Of a DNA stretch of 64,000 nucleotides, positions 50,928 to 60,504 are shown one piece after another (within the stretch, counting starts at the first letter, position 1; each line of letters opens with the position of its first letter). The stretch spans positions 1 through 64,000 of the forward strand of contig NZ_JASLGT010000014.1 in NCBI RefSeq assembly GCF_030150205.1, given 5' to 3'. The position numbers were made by a program, and so were the translations under genes. The notes below the pieces were generated by a model. That model was given only the letters and a program-made list of their open reading frames with translations, had not been told where the DNA came from and did no database searches. This stretch comes from Niabella sp. Lineage in GTDB: Bacteria > Bacteroidota > Bacteroidia > Chitinophagales > Chitinophagaceae.

Positions 50928-52325
50928 ATGCAACGATACAAAAACCTTCTTTTTTATGTGTTAACGATCGCCGCCGCTATTGCGATCATCTGGTGGATCA
51001 TTATCATGGGCGACCAGCTGCAATCGCAAAAAAATATCAAGTCCATTATCGAAAGCAAGCCCGCACTGGGCATTCCCTTTACTGCAGTGCTCCGGCACAA
51101 TATCCGGGAACCGCTGGCCATCCTGCTGTTACAGATCTTTGTGATCCTGCTGGCTGGTTCATTAATGGGATTCCTGTTTAAAAAGATAAAACAACCCCGC
51201 GTTATTGGCGAAATGGCTGCCGGCATCCTGCTGGGAGCGTCTTTCCTTGGATATTATTTCCCGGATGTATCTGCCTTTGTATTTCCACCGCAATCGCTGG
51301 GTAATCTTAACCTGCTCAGCCAGGTTGGCCTGGTGCTGTTCATGTTTATTGTAGGATTGGAGCTGGACCTGTCCCTGTTAAAAGGAAAAGCAAACGCCGC
51401 TGTATTGATCAGTCATACCAGTATTATTGTGCCCTTTACCCTGGGAGTGGCCACCGCTTATTTTACCTATCAGCAGTTTGCCCCCCAGGGTGTACAATTT
51501 ATTTCATACGCATTGTTTATTGGCATTTCATTAAGCATAACCGCCTTTCCCGTGCTGGCCCGGATCATACAGGAGCGCAATCTTTCAAAGACCAACCTGG
51601 GGGTGCTGGCCATTACCTGTGCTGCGGCCGATGATGTTACGGCCTGGTGTATCCTTGCGTTGGTGATTGCGGTGGTAAAAGCCGGGTCTGCCTGGAGCGC
51701 CCTGTACACCATCTTACTTTCCATCGGCTACATCCTGGTAATGCTAAAAATATTGCGTCCGCTGATGGCCCGGTATTACAAAAAGGTAAACAACCAGCTG
51801 ACAACACCCTTTATCGCGGTATGTATGATCATCCTGATCGCATCGGCCTACCTTACGGACGCCATTGGCATCCATGCCTTGTTTGGCGCCTTCGTGGCAG
51901 GTATGATCATGCCGGCCGATATGGAGTTCCGTACCCAACTGATCGAAAAGATCGAAAGTGTGGCCCTGCTCCTGCTGCTTCCCCTGTTTTTTGTTTCTAC
52001 CGGTTTAAAAACACAAATCGCCCTGCTCAACAATCCCACGCTTTGGGGTATTTGCATCATCGTGCTGATCATTGCCGTCATTGCTAAATTTGGTGCCAGT
52101 GCTGCCGCCGCCCGTTTTACCGGCCAGTCCTGGAGCGAAAGTCTTCAGTTAGGCGCGCTAATGAACACCCGCGGACTAACGGAACTGGTGGTGCTGAACA
52201 TCGGGTACGACCTGGGAGTGATCTCAAGAGAAATTTTTACCATCCTGGTGATCATGGCCCTGTCTACCACGCTGATGACCGGGCCGGCGCTTAACCGGAT
52301 CCAGAAGCTGTTTAAATCGTCATAG
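50928..52325 (+). CDS. Cation:proton antiporter, CPA2/Kef type
   Basis: 465 residues from ATG 50928; a TTG at 50907 would add seven residues. It has one N-terminal membrane span, an extracytoplasmic segment, and then about 12 spans of the Na+/H+ exchanger domain: QPRVIGEMAAGILLGASFLG, VGLVLFMFIVGLELDLSLLK, TCAAADDVTAWCILALVIAV (the paired Asp of CPA2 transporters), ALFGAFVAGMIMPAD and MNTRGLTELVVLNIGYDLG. It exchanges potassium or sodium for protons. The C-terminal TrkA-N regulatory domain of Kef proteins is absent. Confidence 0.9.
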   Translation: MQRYKNLLFYVLTIAAAIAIIWWIIIMGDQLQSQKNIKSIIESKPALGIPFTAVLRHNIREPLAILLLQIFVILLAGSLMGFLFKKIKQPRVIGEMAAGILLGASFLGYYFPDVSAFVFPPQSLGNLNLLSQVGLVLFMFIVGLELDLSLLKGKANAAVLISHTSIIVPFTLGVATAYFTYQQFAPQGVQFISYALFIGISLSITAFPVLARIIQERNLSKTNLGVLAITCAAADDVTAWCILALVIAVVKAGSAWSALYTILLSIGYILVMLKILRPLMARYYKKVNNQLTTPFIAVCMIILIASAYLTDAIGIHALFGAFVAGMIMPADMEFRTQLIEKIESVALLLLLPLFFVSTGLKTQIALLNNPTLWGICIIVLIIAVIAKFGASAAAARFTGQSWSESLQLGALMNTRGLTELVVLNIGYDLGVISREIFTILVIMALSTTLMTGPALNRIQKLFKSS

Positions 52326-52701
52326 AGGTAATTTGAAAATTTGAGAATGTGGGAATGTGGAAATGTGATAATGAGGTAATAGCAAATAGGCAGTAGTAAA
52401 CAGGAACCAAAAGGCAAAGACCAAATTGCAAAAAACAAGAAGCGGAGCCTTAGATAGCTTTCAGTGATCAGTTTTCAGCAGATACGGCCGGGAATGCAGC
52501 TCCTTCATTAAACGAAATATCCGTCCCCCCAGGTCTTCCTGTCCCCTGAAAGCCCGCCCCCCTGTACAAAACTTTTCCGGTACTTTTCTGTTGATGATTC
52601 CTGAGATGCTTCTGCAGACGGTTGATTGGTATTATTTTAACGATCTAATCTTTTGTAAACTAGCATTTTTCGTTTATTTTCACGTACAAATTGATTAAAA
52701 A
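52326..52701. repeat. Intergenic region with low-complexity repeats
   Basis: 376 bases. At 52330-52380 an 8-base rhythm (GAATGTGG GAATGTGG AAATGTGA) is the complement of the tract at 17606-17660. At 52454-52481 AGCTTTCAGTGATCAGTTTT is related to the CTGATAGC family. The last 100 bases before 52702 are AT-rich and hold the promoter. No gene is seen. Confidence 0.7.
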
Positions 52702-53439
52702 ATGGAAGACAATTATTCAAGAAGCACACCAGACAGCATTTTTTCAAGGAATGAAGCCGTAGGCTCCCGGTCACGCTCTTTCCTTGCCAATGTATTTACC
52801 TATATGTTTGTAGCATTAGGGATCACTGCAGTAGTTGCCTATCTTTTTGCGGCAAATTCAGAGCAATTGCTTTATCCGATCGTATCCAATAAATTATTGT
52901 TATACGCCACTATTTTTGCGCCGCTTGGTTTTGTTTTATTAATGTCCTTTGCCTTTAACCGGCTTTCGGCACCGGTTCTAATGGCTTTATTACTTGCTTA
53001 TTCAGCGATAAACGGTATCAGTTTTAGCTTCATTTTACTGGCTTATACCAGCACTTCTGTATTTGGCTGTTTTCTTACCGCAGCGCTGATGTTTGGTGTA
53101 ATGGCCGTAATGGGATATACCACTAAACAGGATCTTACTTCCATGGGCCGTATTATGATGATGGGCCTGATTGGTATCATCATCGCCTCGATTGTAAACT
53201 TCTTCCTGAAGAGTGATTCCATGGGGTATATCATCAGTTTTATCGGGGTGATCGTGTTTACCGGTTTAACCGCATACGACGTACAGAAGCTGAAAAGGAT
53301 CGGTGAAGGGATCGACCAGGAAGGTAATGTGATTGCCGGCGATGTAAAGAAACTGGCCATCATGGGTGCATTAAGCTTATACCTCGATTTCATTAACCTG
53401 TTCCTGATGCTGCTGCGTCTGTTTGGAAGAAGAAATTAA
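52702..53439 (+). CDS. Bax inhibitor-1/YccA family membrane protein
   Basis: 245 residues with seven membrane segments after a polar N-terminus (MEDNYSRSTPDSIF). Family hallmarks are FLANVFTYMFVALGITAVVA, SAINGISFSFILL and, near the end, VIVFTGLTAYDVQKLKRI followed by MGALSLYLDFINLFLMLLRL. The aspartates in AYDVQ and LDF form the conserved pair that controls the pH-dependent calcium leak in relatives. It is followed by its own terminator. Confidence 0.95.
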   Translation: MEDNYSRSTPDSIFSRNEAVGSRSRSFLANVFTYMFVALGITAVVAYLFAANSEQLLYPIVSNKLLLYATIFAPLGFVLLMSFAFNRLSAPVLMALLLAYSAINGISFSFILLAYTSTSVFGCFLTAALMFGVMAVMGYTTKQDLTSMGRIMMMGLIGIIIASIVNFFLKSDSMGYIISFIGVIVFTGLTAYDVQKLKRIGEGIDQEGNVIAGDVKKLAIMGALSLYLDFINLFLMLLRLFGRRN

Positions 53440-53460
53440 TGTATTTCAATCTGATTATTA

Positions 53461-53489
53461 AAAGCCGGTTCTCCCGGCTTTTTTCTTTT
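53461..53489 (+). terminator. Intrinsic terminator of the Bax inhibitor-1 gene
   Basis: AAAGCCGG pairs with CCGGCTTT over a five-base loop, followed by a T-rich tail (TTTTTCTTTT), starting 22 bases after the stop codon. Confidence 0.88.
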
Positions 53490-53502
53490 AACCAACCTTC
53501 TT

Positions 53503-54015
53503 ATGAACTTACCGGTTTTGCTTTCAGCGGCCATTAGAAAAGAAACTGTGGCAGCAATTGTTGAATGGATCGGGGCCGATCAAAAACGGTTTGACGGACT
53601 ATTCCTGCTCTTTTCAGAAGGTGAGCCTCGCGTGGTACAGCGGGCAGCCTGGCCCATGAGCTATTGTGTGATCCGGCACCCGGAGCTCATCACCCCGTAT
53701 TATGGAAAGATCATCCAGCTATTGAATGATCCCACACAGCCGGCAGCTGTAAAAAGGAATATCCTGCGGCTGATGGACCAGGGTCCCGAAGTGCCCAAAA
53801 AGTTTCATGGCCCGGTAATGGACAGCTGTTTCCGGACGCTGGAAGACCCGGAAGAAACGATCGCAGCCCGTGCTTTTGCCATTGGCATTCTTTCCCGTAT
53901 GACCGAAAAGTATCCGGAAATATTGCCGGAACTAAAAACAGCGGTGGAATTTGTGCTGCCCAACGCCGCTCCCGGTGTACGCAGCAGGGCGTTAAAGGTG
54001 CTAAAGAAAAAATGA
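53503..54015 (+). CDS. HEAT-repeat-like hypothetical protein
   Basis: 170 residues, all-helical in appearance, with paired helices as in HEAT or ARM repeats (RVVQRAAWPMSYCVIRHPEL, then AAVKRNILRLMDQG, ETIAARAFAIGILSRMTEKY and GVRSRALKVLKKK). No signal peptide. Such proteins mediate protein contacts in the cytoplasm; no partner can be suggested. It begins 64 bases after the Bax inhibitor-1 gene, beyond that gene's terminator. Confidence 0.8.
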   Translation: MNLPVLLSAAIRKETVAAIVEWIGADQKRFDGLFLLFSEGEPRVVQRAAWPMSYCVIRHPELITPYYGKIIQLLNDPTQPAAVKRNILRLMDQGPEVPKKFHGPVMDSCFRTLEDPEETIAARAFAIGILSRMTEKYPEILPELKTAVEFVLPNAAPGVRSRALKVLKKK

Positions 54016-54057
54016 GCGAAAAAATCCACAGAGACACAGAGGTATTATGGTTGCATT

Positions 54058-54161
54058 TTAACCGCGATGTTCGCAATGAATTCGCAAGGATCGCAACGGG
54101 AGATACCTGCTATAAAAAGTCTTAGGAGCTTTGCGAAACTCCTGCGCGCTTTGTGAGTTAA
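54058..54161. repeat. TTAACCGC-family inverted-end element, copy 4, with related flanking text
   Basis: 104 bases from TTAACCGCGATG to GTGAGTTAA. It matches the complement of 20168-20273 (TCGCAA, GATC, GCAACGGGAGA, TGCTATAAAAA, TCTTA). The flanks to 54293 hold more of the same kind of text (CCACAGAGACACAGAGG at 54026, GCGCTAAGAAACACGAAGTG at about 54219), so the whole intergenic space is repeat-derived. Confidence 0.78.
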
Positions 54162-54293
54162 GTTGTTCTCCGGGCCTGCCGCGTCACTACGCGAAATGGG
54201 AGCCACAAAGACCGGCAGGCGCTAAGAAACACGAAGTGGTATAATGCGTTGCGCCCCTGCGTGAAAAGCCATGGAAGCACCAGTGGCGCCGGT

Positions 54294-56636
54294 TTACAAA
54301 CCTTTAAAAGGCGTGGATGAAAAATATACCTGGTAATCTTTAATACGCCCGTTGGGATTATCCTGCCGGGGCAAGAGTTTTAACCCGCTTATTTTATAAG
54401 CCCTGCCCAGATCAATCACTACCTGGTGCGGATGTTTCGGGCTACGGTCCTGCCACTCGGTATGCCAGATACTGGTAAACTGCAGGTCGAAGAGATTGGC
54501 TGCATTTCCGTCATCACCATCCACTTCTTCACTATCTGCATACAAAACTTTCCAGGCACTGCGTGGGATTTCTTTTCCATCTGCATCCAGCAACTGGATC
54601 TCTGCTGCCGAGGCATACGGTTGGTTCTTAAACTCACTCAGGGCCTCCAGGCAGAAATACCTTGCCATTACCGGCTTGAAAGAGGCCATTTGCCACTCTT
54701 TGCTGTCTTCAAAAGTACCGTTGTAATGCGCCCGGGAAGCAGGAATGGTCCATTTTTGTGATGCTTTTTTATGTACCTGGGCGCGTTTTTCCGTTACAGA
54801 ATCCAGGATGGGTTTGCTGAGCCCCTTCAATTCCGCCGGGTGGCTGATACCCAGCAGGTCAAAAACGATCACTTCATTGGTCCCCTTCTTCAGCCAGCAC
54901 CCGGGCAGGTAAATGGTTTGTGTAGGTCCGATATTCCAGTACCGGCCCAAACAGATCCCGTTTACCCATACCAGCCCTTTATTCCATTTGCGGAGATCGA
55001 GATAAGTATCTTTTAATTCATTTACTTCAAAAACAGCTTTGTAAAAACCGGCACCCGGCTGTACTATTTTTGAAAGCGGTGCATATTGTACCGGGATGGT
55101 CTTATCTCCCAGCTCAACAGGGTAGTTTTTCCATTGTTTCAATTCTTTTTTTGCTTGGCCATCGTCCAGGATCACTTTGCCATGAATACCTTTCCGGTCG
55201 TGCATAAGATAACCGTAATTTACCCGGCCGGTAGCTTCTACCAGGATCTGCATGGGTGTGGCCTTTGCGCGCGCAGGAATATTGAGGGTAAAGTTGCCTT
55301 TTCGCCGGTCGATGGTTCCTGCCTGTTTTTTATTGAGATACACCACCGCATAATCATGTATGTCTTCAAACTGAATAGCAGCTGTTCCGCCCGCCGGAAG
55401 CAGGGTTTCATAAAGAACAGCGCCGTATCCCTGGTTAAGATCTTCCATCAGCATGGCTGTGTCTGCGATAACAGCCTTTGGAAGATTATTCCACAAAGGA
55501 GCAGATGCCGTAAAACGGATCGTACCCAACGATTGGGCCTCAGTAGCCGCCGGCACATCCGGAAGCGTTTCTCCCGGCTGCAGGTACTTACTCAACAGTT
55601 CCCGGATCGCATAAAATTTGGGGGTGGGATTTCCGGCCTCATTGATAGGCGCGTCATAGTCGTAGCTGCTGGTTTGCGGCAGGTACGGTGGTGCATTGGC
55701 ACCGGAGAAAGTGCCAAAAGTAGTACCGCCATGCGCCATATAGATGCTGAATGATGCATTATGATCCAGCATCCATTTGAGCTCGTCAATCACGCGCTGA
55801 CTGGAACCGGTATGATGCGGACGCCCCCAGCTATCGAACCAGCCGGGATAATATTCGGCACACATTAACGGGCCGTGTGCCTGCACCCCGCGCAGGGCTT
55901 TGAAACCGCTTTCAGGATTGCCGCCAAAATTAACTGCCGCAAAAATATCCGGCCGTATATCATTCTTTAATTGCACTGGTCCGTCGCAGGTAAAGAACGG
56001 AACCGTAAATCCTGCCGCTTTCAGGTAATCGCGGATCAGCCCGATATATTCTTTATCGGAGCCAAAACTTCCGTACTCATTTTCCACCTGCACCATCAGG
56101 ATATTGCCGCCCTTGTTCACCTGCAGTGGTGCCAGCTGTTTTCCCACTTCCAGCAGGTACCGTTTACATGCTTCCAGGTAGTGCGGATGCTGCGTGCGCA
56201 CCCGCATGCTTTTATCTTTCAGCAACCACCAGGGAAAACCGCCAAACTCCCATTCTGCACAGGAGTAAGGTCCGGGCCGCAGGATCACATACAGACCTTC
56301 CTGCTGCGCCATCCGGCAAAACTCCGCGGCATCGGCTTGTCCGCTCCAGTCAAATTTTCCTGGTTCCCGCTCTGTAAAATTCCAGAAAAGATAGGCACAT
56401 ACCGTATTTAGTCCCATGGCCTTTGCCATTTTTAACCGGCCCCGCCAGTAATCCCGGGGAATGCGGGTATAATGCATTTCCCCGCAGCGGATCACAAACG
56501 GTTTATGATTGAGCAAAAAACTGGTATCACCAATGGCAAATGCGGTCTGATTCTTTTGTGCGGCGGCTCCGTATTGCAGGAGCAACGACACACATAAAAG
56601 AATCAGACCGCGGCCGAATCTTCTGTAGCAGTGCAT
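54294..56636 (-). CDS. Beta-galactosidase, glycoside hydrolase family 35, with C-terminal discoidin/F5-8C-like domain
   Basis: About 780 residues from the ATG at 56636; upstream codons in frame do not resemble the family. A signal peptide (about 1-26, GAAAQ) precedes the TIM barrel: CGEMHYTRIPRDYWRGRL, ILRPGPYSCAEWEFGGFP, acid/base Glu187 in VENEYGSF and nucleophile Glu261 in MCAEYYPGWFDSWG. Beta-domains follow (WVNGICLGRYWNIGPTQT). The last 140 residues form an F5/8-type-C carbohydrate-binding domain (IDLGRAYKISGLKLLPRQDN). It releases terminal beta-galactose from plant glycans in the periplasm. It is the last gene of a minus-strand operon. Confidence 0.93.
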   Translation of the reverse strand: MHCYRRFGRGLILLCVSLLLQYGAAAQKNQTAFAIGDTSFLLNHKPFVIRCGEMHYTRIPRDYWRGRLKMAKAMGLNTVCAYLFWNFTEREPGKFDWSGQADAAEFCRMAQQEGLYVILRPGPYSCAEWEFGGFPWWLLKDKSMRVRTQHPHYLEACKRYLLEVGKQLAPLQVNKGGNILMVQVENEYGSFGSDKEYIGLIRDYLKAAGFTVPFFTCDGPVQLKNDIRPDIFAAVNFGGNPESGFKALRGVQAHGPLMCAEYYPGWFDSWGRPHHTGSSQRVIDELKWMLDHNASFSIYMAHGGTTFGTFSGANAPPYLPQTSSYDYDAPINEAGNPTPKFYAIRELLSKYLQPGETLPDVPAATEAQSLGTIRFTASAPLWNNLPKAVIADTAMLMEDLNQGYGAVLYETLLPAGGTAAIQFEDIHDYAVVYLNKKQAGTIDRRKGNFTLNIPARAKATPMQILVEATGRVNYGYLMHDRKGIHGKVILDDGQAKKELKQWKNYPVELGDKTIPVQYAPLSKIVQPGAGFYKAVFEVNELKDTYLDLRKWNKGLVWVNGICLGRYWNIGPTQTIYLPGCWLKKGTNEVIVFDLLGISHPAELKGLSKPILDSVTEKRAQVHKKASQKWTIPASRAHYNGTFEDSKEWQMASFKPVMARYFCLEALSEFKNQPYASAAEIQLLDADGKEIPRSAWKVLYADSEEVDGDDGNAANLFDLQFTSIWHTEWQDRSPKHPHQVVIDLGRAYKISGLKLLPRQDNPNGRIKDYQVYFSSTPFKGL

Positions 56637-56655
56637 GAAAGGGGTGCGTGTTAAA

Positions 56656-57390
56656 TTATAATCTTCTGATCTTGATATTGCGGAACCAAACAGTATTGCC
56701 ATGATCCTGCAAACCGATACGGCCCGATTTGAAAGCAGCAAAATCAGGAAGATTTTTAAACTTGCTTTGCGCTACCAGCGCACGCCAGTTATCATCCCAC
56801 ATATGGGTATCGATAATATGCACCCCATTGAGGTAAAAATCCAGTTTACCATTCAGACTTTTTATTACCACATGGTTCCACTCGCCTACGGCTTTCACCG
56901 GCTCGCTGCTGCTTTTAATGATATCGTACAAATCACCGGCGCGATGTTTGGTGATCTTTCCATCCGGGTGTCCCTCGTTATCCAGGATCTGCATTTCGGG
57001 GCCGGTGTACCACATGTATTTATACTTGTCTTTATTGTCGATCACATAAAGACACACACCACTGTTTCCTTTTTGAGAAATTTTCCAGTCGAGCTGCAGC
57101 TCAAAGTTGCCATACTCTTCATCACTAACCAGGTCGCCCCGGCCGGATTTAGCCTCTCCATCCAGTTGCAGGGTACCATCTACCGCCTGCCAGGCAGTTC
57201 CCGGAGCCGTGGCTCCATAAGTATGCCATCCGGCTGTGGTTTTGCCGTCGAACAGCAGCTTCCAGCCGGCCGCTTTTTCTTTTTTACTAAGCGTATTTTC
57301 AGACGCTTCGTTTGCCTGACCGTGCTTCTGGCCGGAACAGGAAGATGCAAACAGGCCAAGGGCCGCGGCAATCAAAAAGGTTTTTGTCAT
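56656..57390 (-). CDS. DUF1080 protein, 3-keto-disaccharide hydrolase type, lipoprotein
   Basis: 244 residues from ATG 57390, with lipobox Cys18 (LGLFASSC). The concanavalin-like DUF1080 fold is seen in WKLLFDGKTTAGWHTYG, YGNFELQLDWKISQKGNSGV, GPEMQILDNEGH and the closing RIGLQDHGNTVWFRNIKIR. Members characterised in Bacteroides act on 3-keto-glycosides. The neighbours (cytochrome c, sugar isomerases) fit a 3-keto-sugar pathway in which a dehydrogenase outside this window would make the substrate. It lies 19 bases before the GH35 gene. Confidence 0.9.
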   Translation of the reverse strand: MTKTFLIAAALGLFASSCSGQKHGQANEASENTLSKKEKAAGWKLLFDGKTTAGWHTYGATAPGTAWQAVDGTLQLDGEAKSGRGDLVSDEEYGNFELQLDWKISQKGNSGVCLYVIDNKDKYKYMWYTGPEMQILDNEGHPDGKITKHRAGDLYDIIKSSSEPVKAVGEWNHVVIKSLNGKLDFYLNGVHIIDTHMWDDNWRALVAQSKFKNLPDFAAFKSGRIGLQDHGNTVWFRNIKIRRL

Positions 57391-57408
57391 AATCAAGGTT
57401 TAATGGGG

Positions 57409-57807
57409 TTATTTTTTTAACAGCAGAATATATTTTACCATGGTCTTGGCATCGGCTTCCGTTACATTCGGATGCGGGGTCATTGGTACTTCACCCCAAA
57501 CACCACTGCCGCCGGAAATTACCTTCTGCGCCAGCTTGGTAATGGTGGCATCATCTGCACCTGCATATTTGTTGGCCACATCGCGATAAGCCGGGCCGGT
57601 TAATTTTTCGTCGATCTTATGACAGGTGATACACTGATACTGCCCTACCATTGCCAGACCTGCCTGGTAATCCGGATTAGCGGATATATCGTCTTTCTTC
57701 TCGGTTGTCTTGGTTTCGGAACCGGCTTCCGGTTTCTTTTCTTCTCCCCCGCCACATGCAGCAGCAATGGCTGCCACGATAACCGCAGATAAAATAACTT
57801 TCTTCAT
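57409..57807 (-). CDS. c-type cytochrome, class I, lipoprotein
   Basis: 132 residues. Lipobox Cys18 (AIAAAC) is followed by an acidic/Lys linker and a single-haem domain with CITCH at 59-63 and a likely Met109 axial ligand (VPMTPHPNV). It should sit in the periplasm on the outer face of the inner membrane. Within this operon it is a natural electron acceptor for a periplasmic sugar dehydrogenase. It lies 18 bases from DUF1080 and 35 bases from the isomerase gene. Confidence 0.93.
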   Translation of the reverse strand: MKKVILSAVIVAAIAAACGGGEEKKPEAGSETKTTEKKDDISANPDYQAGLAMVGQYQCITCHKIDEKLTGPAYRDVANKYAGADDATITKLAQKVISGGSGVWGEVPMTPHPNVTEADAKTMVKYILLLKK

Positions 57808-57842
57808 GTTCTGTGTATTTGTTTGATTTTTTTATAAAGATA

Positions 57843-58898
57843 TTAATTGATCCCTAAAACTTTTCTATTTAATGCATCATCTTTTACCGTAGCAGCAAAA
57901 TCATCAAAGGCTTTTTCCGTAACCCGGATGATATGGTCTTTAATAAACTGCGCCCCTTCTCTCGCCCCGTCTTCCGGGTGCTTCAGGCAACATTCCCATT
58001 CCATTACCGCCCAGCCTTTAAAGTCATACTCTGCCAGCTTGGAGAAAATGGTTTTAAAATCTACCTGGCCATCGCCGGGGCTCCGGTAACGTCCTGCGCG
58101 CTTCAGCCAGGGCTGGTAGCCGCCAAAAGCGCCCTTCCTGCCTGTTGGATTAAATTCCGAATCTTTTACGTGAAATGCCCGGATCCGCTCGTGAAAAATA
58201 TCGATGTACTCAATATAATCGAGGCATTGCAGTACAAAATGCGAAGGATCGTACAGCAAACAGGCCCGCGCATGGTTATTTACTTTCTCGAGGAACATCT
58301 CGTAGGTATCGCCATCAAAAAGGTCTTCTCCCGGATGGATCTCATAACACACATCCACACCACATTCCTCAAACGTATCCAGGATGGGGGTCCACCGCTT
58401 CGCCAGTTCAGTAAAACCCTCTTCAACCAGTCCTGCAGGCCGCTGCGGCCAGGGATGGAAGGTATGCCATAATAAAGAGCCGCTAAAAGTTGCATGGGCA
58501 TTCAATCCCAGGTTCTGAGAGGCTTTCGCAGCATACTTCAGCTGCTGAATGGCCCATTCGGTGCGGGCTTTGGAATTATTGCGTACAGCGTCCGGCGCAA
58601 AAGAGTCAAATAAAAGATCATAGGCCGGATTTACTGCCACCAGCTGTCCCTGTAAATGGGTCGACAGTTCGGAGATCTCCATTCCGCATGCATTTACGAT
58701 GCCTTTGATCTCATCTGCATAGGTTTTGCTTTCCGCAGCCTTTTGCAGATCGATAAACTGATCATTGTTGGTAGGGATCTGTACCCCCTTAAAGCCTAAT
58801 GAGGCCGCCCAGGTACAAATAGATTCCAGCGTGTTAAAGGGAGCTTGATCACCGGCAAACTGTGCCAGGAAGATACCGGGTCCTTTCAGCGTAGTCAT
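57843..58898 (-). CDS. Sugar phosphate isomerase/epimerase family TIM-barrel protein
   Basis: 351 residues, cytoplasmic (no signal). The xylose-isomerase-like barrel is seen in SLGFKGVQIPTNN, MEISELSTHLQGQLV, CYEIHPGEDLFDG, LLYDPSHFVLQ, IRAFHVKDSEFNPTGRKG and FKGWAVMEWECC; Glu, Asp and His residues in these segments form the metal site of the family. Longer than the usual 270-300 residues. It heads the minus-strand operon and is divergent from the MFS gene, suggesting a common regulator. Confidence 0.88.
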   Translation of the reverse strand: MTTLKGPGIFLAQFAGDQAPFNTLESICTWAASLGFKGVQIPTNNDQFIDLQKAAESKTYADEIKGIVNACGMEISELSTHLQGQLVAVNPAYDLLFDSFAPDAVRNNSKARTEWAIQQLKYAAKASQNLGLNAHATFSGSLLWHTFHPWPQRPAGLVEEGFTELAKRWTPILDTFEECGVDVCYEIHPGEDLFDGDTYEMFLEKVNNHARACLLYDPSHFVLQCLDYIEYIDIFHERIRAFHVKDSEFNPTGRKGAFGGYQPWLKRAGRYRSPGDGQVDFKTIFSKLAEYDFKGWAVMEWECCLKHPEDGAREGAQFIKDHIIRVTEKAFDDFAATVKDDALNRKVLGIN

Positions 58899-59157
58899 AT
58901 ATAATCGTTATTTATTTTTTAAATATACCGGCTAAATGTACAAAACTTTCAATAATCCATTTCAGTTTTTCGTGTATTCTAAACACTTTCTCCGGCTCCT
59001 GTAATAGAAACGGTATGGATGCCAAAATCGTACGTGTAATTACCGGCTTCCCGGCGGTTTAAAAAAAATCAGCATAATTATTTTCAAGAATGAAAAAATA
59101 GTACATTTAGCATCTGAATACATTTTAACCCATAAATTAAATAACGAAAGCATTGGT

Positions 59158-60438
59158 ATGAAGTCCATTCAACGTCCTCAACTATTTGTAGCAAGCTGCC
59201 TGGCACTTCTGGTAACTTCGCTCTCTTTTGGAATCAGAGCCGGGATATTAAATAAGCTGGGCGTAGATTTTGGCCTGGATAAAGCAGAATTGGGTACCAT
59301 TGCGGCCACCGCATTCTGGGGGTTTCCGTTAGCAGTTATTATCGGGGGCGTTGTAGTAGATATCATAGGAATGAAACGCCTGTTAGTGGTCGCATTTGTT
59401 TTTCATCTTTTGGGAATCCTGTTAACCATTTTTTCCGGAAAATTCGGCAATCCGTTCTGGGCCCTGTTCTTCTCAACCCTGCTTATTGGTATTGCCAACG
59501 GAACCGTGGAGGCGGCCTGCAACCCGCTGGTTACCGCATTGTTTCCAGAAAATAAAACGACCAAGCTGAATCACTTTCACCTGTGGTTCCCGGGAGGCAT
59601 TGTACTGGGTACCCTCATTGTATATTTCTTTGACAAAGCCGCGTTAAGCTGGCAGGTTCAGGTGGGCGTTATGCTGATCCCCACATTGATCTATGGATTT
59701 CTTTTTTCCAAACTGAAGTTCCCGGTAACCGAGCGTGTTTCGAGCGGAATTTCTACCGCTGAAATGTACCGTTCACTCGGGAATCCGCTTTTTATTTTCA
59801 TGCTGATCTGCATGTTTGGAACGGCCATTACCGAATTATTTACGGGTCAGTGGATCGATGTGCTCCTGCGGAACATTACTGATAATGCGCTGCTGGTGTT
59901 AACGGTATCGACCGGTGTAATGGTGATCGGCCGTGCAATGGCAGGCCCTATTGTAGAGCGCCTGGCACCACAGGGTGTGTTGCTGATGTCGGCAATCGTT
60001 GCTACCATCGGGCTTTATCTATTAGGCAATACTTCAGGCAATATGATTTTTATAGGCGCTCTCATTTTTGGTGCGGGCGTTTGCTATTTCTGGCCAACGA
60101 TGCTGGGTTTTGTATCCGAATACCTTCCAAGAACCGGAGCCATCGGACTTAACCTGATGGGCGGTGCCGGCATGTTTGCCGTATCTATATACATGATGCT
60201 GATGGGCGGCGTATATGACCGCCTGATTGGTGAAAAGCTGCCGGCCGGAGCCGACCTCAAGGCCTACAACGCACCGGAGGCTACCCTGGAAATGAAGACA
60301 GCCCTGGCAGAAGCCAACAAGGCAGCAGGTCCCGAGATCATCAATACCACACTCGTGATCCCCATCGTGCTGATCGTTGCCTTTATTGGCCTCAATATTT
60401 ATATGCGTAACAGAAGCAAAAGACTTCAGGCTGCCTGA
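59158..60438 (+). CDS. MFS transporter, probable sugar uptake
   Basis: 426 residues with twelve membrane segments, starting MKSIQRPQLFVASCLALLVT. The MFS loop motif is seen as GGVVVDIIGMKRLLV (after TM2), and NGTVEAACNPLVTALFPENK suggests a fucose/FGHS-like sugar transporter. It heads a plus-strand operon (MFS, nucleoside permease, two isomerases) running up to the terminator at 63620. Confidence 0.9.
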   Translation: MKSIQRPQLFVASCLALLVTSLSFGIRAGILNKLGVDFGLDKAELGTIAATAFWGFPLAVIIGGVVVDIIGMKRLLVVAFVFHLLGILLTIFSGKFGNPFWALFFSTLLIGIANGTVEAACNPLVTALFPENKTTKLNHFHLWFPGGIVLGTLIVYFFDKAALSWQVQVGVMLIPTLIYGFLFSKLKFPVTERVSSGISTAEMYRSLGNPLFIFMLICMFGTAITELFTGQWIDVLLRNITDNALLVLTVSTGVMVIGRAMAGPIVERLAPQGVLLMSAIVATIGLYLLGNTSGNMIFIGALIFGAGVCYFWPTMLGFVSEYLPRTGAIGLNLMGGAGMFAVSIYMMLMGGVYDRLIGEKLPAGADLKAYNAPEATLEMKTALAEANKAAGPEIINTTLVIPIVLIVAFIGLNIYMRNRSKRLQAA

Positions 60439-60504
60439 TTGACAACGGGTACAGGTACTTATATTCTTAACTAAATTTTCAAACAATCTTTCTAAAGCAG
60501 TTAT